DNA of 64,000 nucleotides from positions 62,001 to 126,000 of the forward strand of contig NZ_PVXO01000009.1 in assembly GCF_002995785.1 (NCBI RefSeq), in the 5' to 3' direction. Under the pieces are notes generated by a model that saw only the letters and a list, made by a program, of their open reading frames with translations, ran no database searches and had not been told where the DNA came from. The translations under genes and the position numbers were made by a program. Positions within the stretch are counted from its first letter, which is position 1; each line of letters starts with the position of its first letter. This document shows, piece after piece, positions 33,939 to 42,125 of the stretch. The DNA comes from Clostridium liquoris. GTDB taxonomy: Bacteria; Bacillota; Clostridia; Clostridiales; Clostridiaceae.

Positions 33939-35060
33939 GTGGAAATGAAATATGTATGTAATGAATGTGGAAAAAAGTATGACCTGAAAAGCCTCCCCTT
34001 TAGATGTACATGTGGAGGCCTATTAAATCTAGAAGACTTTGAATTTCAATTCTCTAATAAAGATATATTAAAGGATGAGTGGAGCTTATTTAGATATATA
34101 AAAGCCCTTCCCTTGGAAAACAACTGTAACCTTTGGAAAGATATTTCCATGGGTGAGGGTTTAACTCCTATGGTTCCTTTAAATAATGATAATCCAAATC
34201 TTTTAGTTAAACTGGATTATCTAATGCCTACCATGTCCTTTAAGGATAGGGGAGCAGTAATATTAATTGCAAAGGCTAAGGAGCTAGGAGTAAAAAAAGT
34301 TATTCAGGACAGCTCTGGAAATGCTGGTACATCAATAGCAGCTTATGCACATAGAGCTGGCATGGCATGTGATATATATGTGCCTCAGCACACTTCTGAA
34401 AAAAAAATAAAACAAATATCTGCCCATGGAGCAGTAGTACATGTAGTTAAAGGAAGTAGAGAAGATACTGCAAGAGCTGCCTTAGCTGCAGTAGAAAGAG
34501 GAGATGGCTTCTACGCCAGCCATGTGTACAACCCTTTCTTTTATCAGGGTACTAAAACCTATGCCTATGAAATTTATGAACAGTTAAAAGGCGAAGTACC
34601 TGAAGTATTAATAATTCCAGTAGGAAATGGAACCTTAGTTTTAGGAGCTTACTATGGCTTTAAGGAATTATTTAATTTAGGTCTTATATCTAAAATCCCA
34701 AAAATCATAGCAGTACAGTCCCAAAATTGTGCTCCAATCTATAAATCATTTATAGAAGGAAAAGATTATGTTCAGGAAACAGTGAATACAGGCACCCTAG
34801 CAGAAGGAATTGCTATAGCAGACCCAAAGAGAGGAAAGCAGATACTAAGTGCAGTTAGGGATACACAAGGGGAAATCATTACAGCTCCTGAAGATGACAT
34901 TCCTAAAGCAAGGCAATATTTAGCTGAAAGAGGTTTCTATATAGAGCCAACTACCGCAGCTACTTTTGCAGGCTACTTTAAATATGTTAAAGAAAATAAT
35001 TACCATCCAGAAGGTAAAGTTATAATTCCACTATGCGGTTCTGGGTTAAAGACAGACTAA
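33939..35060 (+). CDS. thrC: Threonine synthase
   Basis: The protein is 373 residues from GTG 33939, 8 bases after GGGAG; the open frame upstream to 33864 has no start signal. An N-terminal zinc ribbon (CNECG...CTCGG) leads into a fold-type II PLP enzyme. The cofactor Lys is in MSFKDRGA, the phosphate loop in SSGNAGTSIAAYA and the C-terminal motif is CGSGLKTD. It makes threonine from O-phosphohomoserine. No homoserine genes are adjacent, so a related beta-eliminating activity such as diaminopropionate or cysteate metabolism is possible but less likely. The stop codon runs straight into a hairpin of the dispersed repeat family. Confidence 0.85.
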   Translation: MEMKYVCNECGKKYDLKSLPFRCTCGGLLNLEDFEFQFSNKDILKDEWSLFRYIKALPLENNCNLWKDISMGEGLTPMVPLNNDNPNLLVKLDYLMPTMSFKDRGAVILIAKAKELGVKKVIQDSSGNAGTSIAAYAHRAGMACDIYVPQHTSEKKIKQISAHGAVVHVVKGSREDTARAALAAVERGDGFYASHVYNPFFYQGTKTYAYEIYEQLKGEVPEVLIIPVGNGTLVLGAYYGFKELFNLGLISKIPKIIAVQSQNCAPIYKSFIEGKDYVQETVNTGTLAEGIAIADPKRGKQILSAVRDTQGEIITAPEDDIPKARQYLAERGFYIEPTTAATFAGYFKYVKENNYHPEGKVIIPLCGSGLKTD

Positions 35061-35289
35061 AAAAATATTGCGAAGCAATATTTTTAGTTGACAGTTGACA
35101 GAGGACAATTGACAGTTTTGGTTAAAATTCAGCTTTGCTGAATTTTTTCATCAATCCTTACTTTTTACTTATTAGATTTTACCTAAATAACAAATTTCAA
35201 TTTTCCGTAATGATAATGGAGAAAAATTATCCTTAACTGTCCACTGTCAATTGTCAATTGTCAACTAAAAAATTACTTCGTAATTTTTT
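35061..35289. repeat. Large composite hairpin/7-bp repeat between convergent genes
   Basis: From left to right: hairpin AAAAATATTGC / GCAATATTTTT (35061-35085); units AGTTGAC, AGTTGAC, AGAGGAC, AATTGAC and AGTTTTG (35086-35120); hairpin AAAATTCAGC / GCTGAATTTT (35124-35146); an AT-rich middle with a weaker hairpin; units TTAACTG, TCCACTG, TCAATTG, TCAATTG and TCAACTA (35233-35267); hairpin AAAAAATTAC / GTAATTTTTT (35267-35289). The two outer halves mirror each other, and each outer hairpin serves as terminator for the gene it abuts. Confidence 0.8.
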
Positions 35290-35294
35290 AAGTG

Positions 35295-37175
35295 TTATCT
35301 CATTAACTTACATATATCATTTGTAAACTCTACTGGGTCGTTTATTGTTAATCCTTCTATAAGCAATGCTTGATTGTACAGTAGTTCTGTATATAACTTA
35401 AGCTTATCCTCATCTTTTTCATAAGCTTCCTTTAATGATTTGAATACATCATGATTTACATTTATTTCTAGAACTTTCTCTGCTTTTAAATTTTGATTAT
35501 CAGGCATGGAGTTTAGTACTTTCTCCATTTCAATTGAAAGCTCGCCCTCATTTGATAAACATACAGGATAATTCTTCAACCTTTTTGATGCTCTAACATC
35601 CTTAACTTTATCTGATAAAATATTCTTCATCTTCTCAAATAGTTCTTTGTTCTCTTTTTCATCTTCATCAGATGTATTTTTATTATCTTCTGATTCTATA
35701 CCTAAATCACCGCTGGATATAGATTTAAATTCCTTTTCTTTATATTTTGCCATAACTTTTATGGCAAATTCATCTATATCATCCGTGAAATATAATACTT
35801 CGTATTCTTTATCCAATACAAGTTCTATTTGTGGAAGCTTTTCAATTCTATCAATGGATTCTCCTACAGCATAATAAATGTATTTTTGATCCTCTGGCAT
35901 TCTAGAAACATATTCAGCTAGAGTTACCATTTTCTTTTCCTTAGATGAATAGAACATTAGTAAATCTTCTAAAACATCCTTATTTGCTCCAAATTCACTG
36001 TATACACCATATTTTAATTGTCTCCCAAAGGATTTATAGAATTCTTCATATTTATCTCTCTCATTTTTTAATAATTCTTCCAATCCACTTTTAATTTTGG
36101 TTTTTATGCTTTTAGCAATAAGTTTTAACTGTCTATCATGTTGTAGTACTTCTCTAGATATATTAAGTGATAAATCTTCAGAATCCACTACTCCTTTAAC
36201 AAAGCTAAAATAGTCTGGCAATAACTCTTTACATTTATTCATAATTAAAACGCCGTTTGAATACAACTCTAAACCTTTTTCATATTCTTTTGTATAAAAA
36301 TCATATGGTGTTTTTTCAGGAATAAATAAAATTGAATTGTAACTTACAACACCATCCACACTAGTATGAATATATTTTACTGGTTTATCAAAACCATAGT
36401 GCTTTTCGGAATAAAATCTCTCATAATCTTCTCTAGTAAGCTCATTTTTGTTTTTTCTCCATATAGGAACCATGCTATTTACAACCTGTTCCTCTGTATA
36501 ATCCTCATATTCCTTGTCACTACCCTCTTTAAGCTTACTTGTAGTTATATCCATTTTTATTGGATATCTAATAAAATCAGAGTATTTCTTTATTATAGAT
36601 TTTAATTTGTATTCATCTAGATATTCATCATAGTTTTCATCTTCTGTATTCTCTTTTATTTTTAATGTAATTTCTGTACCAAAGGAATCTTTATCACATG
36701 GTTCAATTGTATAACCGTCTACCCCTGAGGATTCCCATTTGTAAGCTTGGTCGCTTCCAAAAGCTTTACTTATAACAGTAACAGTATCTGCTACTAAAAA
36801 TGCAGAATAAAATCCTACACCAAATTGACCTATTATATCATGTCCATCTTCTAATTCATTTTCTTTTTTAAATTGTAAGGAACCACTCTTTGCTATAACT
36901 CCAAGATTATCATCAAGTTCTTCCTTTGTCATTCCAATACCAGTATCATAAATCTTAATTGTTCTATCATCTTTATTAGGAATTACTTTAATATAATAAT
37001 CATCTTTTTCGAATTTCAAAGTATCATCAGTTAGCGCCTTATAATAAATCTTATCAATTGCGTCACTGGAGTTGGAAATAAGCTCCCTTAAAAAAATCTC
37101 CTTATGTGTATAAATTGAATTAATCATAAGATCTAATACTCTTTTGGACTCTGCTTTAAATTGTTTCTTTTCCAA
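35295..37175 (-). CDS. htpG: Molecular chaperone HtpG (Hsp90)
   Basis: The 626-residue bacterial Hsp90 has the full usual length. The start is TTG after GGGAG. The N-terminal GHKL ATPase domain carries [25 protein letters not shown] and [11 protein letters not shown]. The middle domain has the [14 protein letters not shown] motif with the arginine that contacts ATP. The C-terminal dimerisation domain follows a short acidic linker ([17 protein letters not shown]). It is regulated by a CIRCE element upstream (37226-37252), so it should respond to heat through HrcA. It is a single gene, convergent with thrC. Confidence 0.96.
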   Translation of the reverse strand: MEKKQFKAESKRVLDLMINSIYTHKEIFLRELISNSSDAIDKIYYKALTDDTLKFEKDDYYIKVIPNKDDRTIKIYDTGIGMTKEELDDNLGVIAKSGSLQFKKENELEDGHDIIGQFGVGFYSAFLVADTVTVISKAFGSDQAYKWESSGVDGYTIEPCDKDSFGTEITLKIKENTEDENYDEYLDEYKLKSIIKKYSDFIRYPIKMDITTSKLKEGSDKEYEDYTEEQVVNSMVPIWRKNKNELTREDYERFYSEKHYGFDKPVKYIHTSVDGVVSYNSILFIPEKTPYDFYTKEYEKGLELYSNGVLIMNKCKELLPDYFSFVKGVVDSEDLSLNISREVLQHDRQLKLIAKSIKTKIKSGLEELLKNERDKYEEFYKSFGRQLKYGVYSEFGANKDVLEDLLMFYSSKEKKMVTLAEYVSRMPEDQKYIYYAVGESIDRIEKLPQIELVLDKEYEVLYFTDDIDEFAIKVMAKYKEKEFKSISSGDLGIESEDNKNTSDEDEKENKELFEKMKNILSDKVKDVRASKRLKNYPVCLSNEGELSIEMEKVLNSMPDNQNLKAEKVLEINVNHDVFKSLKEAYEKDEDKLKLYTELLYNQALLIEGLTINDPVEFTNDICKLMR

Positions 37176-37225
37176 TGTAAACCGCTCCCTTCAAATTAAA
37201 CAGTTATTATCCTCTATAAAAGTTA

Positions 37226-37252
37226 TTAGCACTTAACTTTAGTGAGTGCTAA
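37226..37252. promoter_or_regulatory. CIRCE element (HrcA operator) of htpG
   Basis: TTAGCACTT - 9 bases - GAGTGCTAA matches the CIRCE consensus with one mismatch. The symmetry extends outward (AAAAGTTA / TAACTTTT), giving a long palindrome from 37218 to 37260. It lies 50 bases before the htpG start on the minus strand. Confidence 0.88.
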
Positions 37253-37295
37253 TAACTTTTATATATCATATTTTTGGACTTGTGTCAATACCTCT

Positions 37296-37376
37296 GCATT
37301 GCCAATTTGGCAGAGTTATCCTTATTGGGGGATACTACCCAATAGGTCACAACTTCTAAAGTGGTGGTGAGTTCAC
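37296..37376 (+). mobile_element. Solo, diverged right end of the tnpB element (omega-RNA-like relic)
   Basis: Read on the plus strand, this segment aligns along its whole length with the right ends of the two tnpB elements. It shares the blocks GC-TTG--A--TTGG, TTATC-T-ATT, TA-TACCCAA and the exact end ACTTCTAAAGTGGTGGTGAG plus TTCAC. Identity is roughly 70 percent in the inner part and nearly complete in the last 27 bases. No tnpB or left end is attached. It lies between the CIRCE element of htpG and a small plus-strand gene. Confidence 0.75.
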
Positions 37377-37492
37377 AATAAACTCTATTATAATTTTATT
37401 TTTACAGGGGTACTGTGAATATATTGCCTATAGATTTGGAATATTATAATGAGAATACTGTTAATTTAAAATTATAAAAAGGAGTGTTATAT

Positions 37493-37723
37493 ATGAGCCG
37501 AAAAGTTTATTCTTTCAGGAATGAAAATGGGGAATTAGTAAAATATACTGTAAAGGAATATGTTCAATTAAATGAAGATGAGTATGTGTTAATGTCACCT
37601 GAAGAGGAGGATTCTACTATAGAAATTTATCATTTTAACTATAAAGGCGGCAATGAGTCTTTAGAACTTGTAGATGATGAAAAAGAAGTTTCTAAGATTA
37701 AATCTCTTTCAAAGGTATTGTAA
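37493..37723 (+). CDS. DUF1292-like small acidic protein
   Basis: The protein is 76 residues from ATG 37493, 8 bases after AAGGAG; a GTG three codons upstream overlaps the site. The text KVYSFRNENGELVKYTVKEYVQLNEDEYVLMSPEEED and the following beta-strand pattern resemble small DUF1292 proteins common in clostridia, whose function is unknown. It has no membrane helix. It is a single gene followed by a strong hairpin. Confidence 0.65.
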   Translation: MSRKVYSFRNENGELVKYTVKEYVQLNEDEYVLMSPEEEDSTIEIYHFNYKGGNESLELVDDEKEVSKIKSLSKVL

Positions 37724-37758
37724 AAATAACTAAATGATTTTTAGCTAAGGAGTAAATC

Positions 37759-37827
37759 CTCCGCTAACACTGCATTTTTAGCAGCGTTAGCGGAAGAAAC
37801 TTATCCTTAATTATTAATTGTTGATTT
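37759..37827. repeat. Strong hairpin plus 7-bp units between convergent genes
   Basis: TCCGCTAACACTGC / GCAGCGTTAGCGGA (37759-37795) is an almost perfect 14-bp stem. It is followed by TTAATTA, TTAATTG and TTGATTT (37807-37827), which run into the stop codon of the next minus-strand gene. Terminator function is likely on at least one strand. Confidence 0.65.
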
Positions 37828-38098
37828 ATGCTGCAACTTCATATAATTTATCATACTGGATTTCGCAAGACCCTGTTGAAGCATTGTCAGCACAGTATTG
37901 TCTTTCAGCATAATAAAATTTATTATCTTTTTTATATAATGCCATGAAATATTCGTCATTGCCAAACTCACATAACTTTTCAAAGCCACTTTGATCTACC
38001 ATTTCAATTTTTTTTTGCTGAGATACATGATCATCTATAAGTTTTAAATTAGCTTCTCCACTTTTTATTTTTTCTATCATTTCATTTACATTCATCAT
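37826..38098 (-). CDS. Hypothetical protein (90 aa)
   Basis: ATG 38098 follows AAGGAGG at 8 bases. The product starts MMNVNEMIEKIKSGEANLKLIDDHVS, has a mixed helix/strand pattern with aromatic-rich LYKKDNKFYYAERQYCADN, and carries three Cys residues (one in the middle, two near the C-terminus). It has no signal peptide or membrane helix. I do not recognise the family and the neighbours give no clue. Confidence 0.7.
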   Translation of the reverse strand: MMNVNEMIEKIKSGEANLKLIDDHVSQQKKIEMVDQSGFEKLCEFGNDEYFMALYKKDNKFYYAERQYCADNASTGSCEIQYDKLYEVAA

Positions 38099-38315
38099 AA
38101 TGATTTCCTCCTTAATTTTACTAAAAATTTATGATAATTTAGATTTTATCAAGAATTTATGTTAATATGATTATATACCAAATTAGTATTGTATTCAACC
38201 CCTATAATTTTAATAATTTTCCTCCTTAGCAATTTAATTTTCATTTACCCTATGGTAATATTTATATTAAATCTAAGTTAGGGGCACTATACATAATAGA
38301 TGAAAGGAGATTAAT

Positions 38316-39548
38316 ATGAACAACAATGAAATACTTAAAAAATATGCTCATCTTGCAGTTAAGATAGGTGTAAACATTCAGCAGCATCAAACTCTTGTTA
38401 TATCCTCTCCTATTGAATGTGCAAATTTTACAAGATTAATAGCAGAAACAGCCTATGAAGAGGGAGCCAAAGATGTGGTTATAAACTGGAATGATGAATT
38501 ATTTTCTAAAATAAGATTTTTAAAAGCTCCTGAAGAGGTATTTGAGGAAATACCAAATTGGCAAAAGGAATTTTATTTATCCTATGCAGTATCTGGTGCT
38601 GCCTTTTTAAGCATATTTGCCTCAGATCCAGAAAATCTAAAGGGTGTAGATCCCAAGAAAATAGCAAAGGCCCAGAAAACAAGGGGTACAGCTTTAAGAG
38701 AATATAGTGAAAGGCTTATGAGTAATAAAAATACCTGGTCCATTATATCCATTCCAACAAAAGCCTGGGCAAAAAAAGTCTTTCCTGATGTAAATGAAGA
38801 AGAAGCTGTAGAAAAACTTTGGGACTCAATATTTAAAATAGTAAGGGTAGATAAAGAAGATCCTGTGGCTGCCTGGGAAAAGCATAAAAAAAGCCTAAAA
38901 AAAGGAATGGACTTTTTAAACTCTAATAATTTTAAGTTTCTTCACTATAATAACTCCCTTGGTACAGATTTAAAAATAGAATTACCAAAGGATCATTTAT
39001 GGCTTGGAGGGGCAGATTATACTCCTGATGGTATAGAATTTATAGCTAATATACCTACAGAAGAAGTATTTACACTGCCTTTAAAAACTGGAGTTAATGG
39101 TACAGTGGTAAGTTCCAAACCACTTAATTGCAATGGAAATCTTGTAGAAAACTTTTCTATCACTTTTAAACATGGCAGGATTGTAGATTTTAAGGCTGAT
39201 AAGGGTTATGAAGCTTTAAAAAATATTATAGAAACAGATGAAGGCTCACACTACCTTGGAGAAGTAGCCTTAGTACCTTTTGATTCCCCAATTTCAAATT
39301 CCAATATAATATTTTACAATACCCTTTATGATGAAAATGCCTCCTGTCACCTTGCTATAGGTAAAGCCTATCCAGTATGCTTGAAAAATGGTGAAAACAT
39401 GAATGAACTAGAGTTAGCAGAATGTGGAGTTAACACTTCTCTTGTACATGAAGATTTTATGGTAGGGACAAAAGATCTTAACATTACTGGAATATGTGAG
39501 GATGGCAAAGAAACACCTGTATTTATTCATGGAAATTGGGCATTTTAG
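38316..39548 (+). CDS. M29-family metallo-aminopeptidase
   Basis: The 410-residue cytoplasmic aminopeptidase is of the AmpS/AmpT/PepS family. The start follows GAAAGGAG. The likely two-metal ligands are Glu in NIPTEEVFT, Glu in YLGEVALV, His in ASCHLAIGKAY, and His/Asp in VHEDFMVGT near the C-terminus. Such enzymes remove N-terminal residues from peptides with broad specificity. It is a single gene, closely followed by the diguanylate cyclase gene (75 bases), with which it may share transcripts. Confidence 0.92.
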   Translation: MNNNEILKKYAHLAVKIGVNIQQHQTLVISSPIECANFTRLIAETAYEEGAKDVVINWNDELFSKIRFLKAPEEVFEEIPNWQKEFYLSYAVSGAAFLSIFASDPENLKGVDPKKIAKAQKTRGTALREYSERLMSNKNTWSIISIPTKAWAKKVFPDVNEEEAVEKLWDSIFKIVRVDKEDPVAAWEKHKKSLKKGMDFLNSNNFKFLHYNNSLGTDLKIELPKDHLWLGGADYTPDGIEFIANIPTEEVFTLPLKTGVNGTVVSSKPLNCNGNLVENFSITFKHGRIVDFKADKGYEALKNIIETDEGSHYLGEVALVPFDSPISNSNIIFYNTLYDENASCHLAIGKAYPVCLKNGENMNELELAECGVNTSLVHEDFMVGTKDLNITGICEDGKETPVFIHGNWAF

Positions 39549-39623
39549 TTAAATAACATATTTCGCCAGGGGTTTTTACCTCTGGTGATTTCATGATATA
39601 CTAAAAATGAGGTGGAACTTGCC

Positions 39624-41378
39624 ATGAACAATAAATTGTATATAGCCAAGTTAGAAAATAAAATAAAAACACTACAAGAAGAAATTGAGCTAAATAAATC
39701 TAAAAAATGTGATATGACTTTAGAAGAAAGTGAAGAAATATATAAATCCTTCTTTGAACATTCACTACTAGGACAACTATATATAGGAATTGATGGCTCA
39801 TTCCTAAAGATCAATAAATCCTTTTGTAATATGCTCCAATATACAAAAGAAGAATTAATGAAATTAAAAATTCAAGATGTTACCTATGGTGAAGACTTGG
39901 AATATACTGAATATATTTTAAAGAAAGCAGCTAATAAAGAATTAACTAATTTTTGCTTTGAAAAAAGATATGTAGCTAAAAATGGACAAATCCTATATTG
40001 CAGACTTTCTAGTTCCCTTATTTATGATAATAATAATAATCCTAAATATTTTGTAACTCAAATAGAGGACATAACTGTTAGGAAAATATCTGAGGAAAAC
40101 TTAAGAAAATTTCAAAAAGCCATTGAAAGCAGCTCGGCCTCCATAATAATAACAGATAAATCTGGACATATAGAATATGTAAATCCTAAATTTTCTGAAA
40201 TAACAGGTTATTCATTTCAAGAAGTATTAGGTAAAAATCCAAGATTTTTAAAGTCTAATCATAACCCTCCTAGTGAATATAAAGAGTTATGGGAAACTAT
40301 CTTATCAGGTAACCCATGGCAGGGGGAATTTTTGAATGTAAAAAAGAATAGAGATTTCTATTGGGAGAAGGCTAAAATATCACCTATTTTTAATAGCAAG
40401 AATAAAATAACTCATTTTGTTGCTGTAAAAGATGATATTACAAAACAAAAGGAAATAGAAACCTTCCTATATGAGAGTAATAAAAGGTATGAAAATTTAT
40501 CACAAAATATTCCAGGTGTTCTTTTTCAATTTATGATTTCTGCTGAAGGTAAACTTTCCATACCCTATGCAAATATGGCAACAAATAAAATACTTAATAT
40601 ATCCCCAAAAGATTTAAAGAATAATCCAGATTTTTTTATATCCAATATTCATAAAGATGATTTATTAAACTTTAAAAATACCTTTAAAATTTCAAAAGAA
40701 ACTTTAACCCCTTTTCATTGGACTGGAAGAATAGTTATTGATAATAATATCAAATGGCTTCAAATAGATTCCTCTCCATCTAAAACAAATGATAATGGAT
40801 TATTATGGGATGGAGTTATTATAGATGTAACTAAAGAAAAAATTAACGAAGAAAAAATTAAAATGTTAAATGAAGAATTGAAAAAGCTATCATATACAGA
40901 TGCTTTAACTGGAGTATTTAATAGGAGAAGGATAATAGAAATTGGGGAAGAAGAATTAAATAAAGCAAAGGACTCCAATAGGAAACTTTCCATAGGTATA
41001 TTAGATATAGACTTCTTTAAAAAAGTTAATGACACTTATGGTCATATAAATGGTGATGTGGTTCTTAAAACTATATCAGCTAAGTGTTCAGAACTATTGG
41101 AAAGTGAAGGTTACTTTGGCAGATTTGGCGGAGAAGAATTTTTATTCATACTACCTAACAAAAATGCCCAGGAGGCCTATGAAATGGCCCAAAAGATGTG
41201 TAATCTAATTTCTAATAAAACAATAAAAGCTGGTGAATATGATATTAGTGTAACTGTAAGTATAGGAGTATCTGAAGCCAACTGCGGCAGTGACTTAAAT
41301 GTAGCTATTAAAAATGCCGATACAGCATTATACAAGGCTAAAAATAATGGGAGAAACAGAGCGGAAACTTTTTTATAA
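39624..41378 (+). CDS. PAS-PAS-PAS-GGDEF diguanylate cyclase
   Basis: The protein is 584 residues from ATG 39624, 8 bases after GAGGTGG. There is no membrane helix, so it is a soluble sensor. An N-terminal coiled coil (about 1-40) is followed by three PAS domains: 45-155, 165-285 (with ITDKSGHIEYVNPKFSEITGYS) and a more divergent one at 290-410. The GGDEF domain ends the protein, with an active-site GGEEF at residues 502-506 and DALTGVFNRR upstream. It should make cyclic di-GMP from GTP. The inhibitory RxxD site normally upstream of GGEEF is absent (SEGYFGRF), so product inhibition is not expected. The input signal is unknown. Confidence 0.92.
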   Translation: MNNKLYIAKLENKIKTLQEEIELNKSKKCDMTLEESEEIYKSFFEHSLLGQLYIGIDGSFLKINKSFCNMLQYTKEELMKLKIQDVTYGEDLEYTEYILKKAANKELTNFCFEKRYVAKNGQILYCRLSSSLIYDNNNNPKYFVTQIEDITVRKISEENLRKFQKAIESSSASIIITDKSGHIEYVNPKFSEITGYSFQEVLGKNPRFLKSNHNPPSEYKELWETILSGNPWQGEFLNVKKNRDFYWEKAKISPIFNSKNKITHFVAVKDDITKQKEIETFLYESNKRYENLSQNIPGVLFQFMISAEGKLSIPYANMATNKILNISPKDLKNNPDFFISNIHKDDLLNFKNTFKISKETLTPFHWTGRIVIDNNIKWLQIDSSPSKTNDNGLLWDGVIIDVTKEKINEEKIKMLNEELKKLSYTDALTGVFNRRRIIEIGEEELNKAKDSNRKLSIGILDIDFFKKVNDTYGHINGDVVLKTISAKCSELLESEGYFGRFGGEEFLFILPNKNAQEAYEMAQKMCNLISNKTIKAGEYDISVTVSIGVSEANCGSDLNVAIKNADTALYKAKNNGRNRAETFL

Positions 41379-41458
41379 GTAATAGATTAAGAATAATTTA
41401 TAAGATTTTTAAATTGTTTCAATAAAGATTTCAGCCGATAGACTGTCTAAAAATAAAA

Positions 41459-41540
41459 AAAGAGTAATAAACTGTACCCTGTAGGATGGACACACAAAAG
41501 AGGTTGTCAATGTCTTACAAGGTACAGTTTACTCTTTTTT
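41459..41540. repeat. 82-bp inverted repeat, possible IS remnant or MITE
   Basis: Imperfect arms AAGAGTAATAAACTGTACCC and GGTACAGTTTACTCTT enclose about 40 bases that include TGTAGGATGGACACAC. That text resembles IS3-family ends as I remember them. It could also terminate the cyclase gene, since the right arm ends in a T run. No transposase gene lies within. Confidence 0.5.
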
Positions 41541-41752
41541 CATTTATAAATTTATATTAAATAAGCTATGATCAATTTGATATAACTTATTGATATTATC
41601 AATCCTAATGTCATTTTGTAATATACATTCAATTTTAATTAATATAAACATTTTTTCAAAATTACGTTACAATTAATTATAAAGGTACTAAATTACAAAT
41701 TAATTCTCTTTCAGCAAATAATTTAAATTTATTAAAAGAGTTGAAAATAACT

Positions 41753-41878
41753 ATGTCAAAGTCAAATAGTTTTGAAGAACATATAATAAAATATATTCAT
41801 TCATGCGAAATTAGGATTATAGTGTTATTGTTATTTATAATAATACAAAATATTAGTTTAGCTCTCTTAATTAATTAA
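41753..41878 (+). CDS. Possible 41-residue membrane peptide
   Basis: In the 750-bp stretch between the cyclase and the broken helicase there is an open frame with a polar N-terminus (MSKSNSFEEHIIKYIHSCE) and a hydrophobic C-terminal half (IIVLLLFIIIQNISLALL). The frame is open further upstream to about 41651 and may be the tail of a decayed gene. There is no good ribosome site. A hairpin (ATTACTA / TAGTAAT, 41918-41950) follows. The rest of the stretch is AT-rich with no other signal apart from the repeats listed here. Confidence 0.25.
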   Translation: MSKSNSFEEHIIKYIHSCEIRIIVLLLFIIIQNISLALLIN

Positions 41879-42003
41879 CCTGAAATTTTATGATATTATT
41901 ATTTGATTACAAATAAAAATTACTACAGGAATAATTTCCTATAGTAATTTCCAAATATGATTATATCTTCTTTTCAATTTTACACAAACCTATAGACGTT
42001 CTC

Positions 42004-42113
42004 TAGATAGGATTTTTGCTTTAGCAAAAATTCTATCTGTACTCTGTACTCTGTACTCTGTACTCTGTACTCTGTACTCTGTACTCTGTACTCTGTACTC
42101 TGTACTCTGTACC
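42004..42113. repeat. Hairpin plus eleven 7-bp CTGTACT units
   Basis: AGATAGGATTTTTGC / GCAAAAATTCTATCT forms a 15-bp stem (42004-42038). It is followed directly by eleven head-to-tail CTGTACT units (42037-42113, the last one CTGTACC), almost without mismatches. It ends 12 bases from the stop codon of the SNF2 gene. It is the purest array of the 7-bp family in the window. Confidence 0.9.
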
Positions 42114-42125
42114 CTGGCCATGGCT

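Noticed and set aside
42037-42113. Tandem units considered as a CRISPR array
   Set aside because: The units are 7 bp with no spacers and no cas genes are nearby.
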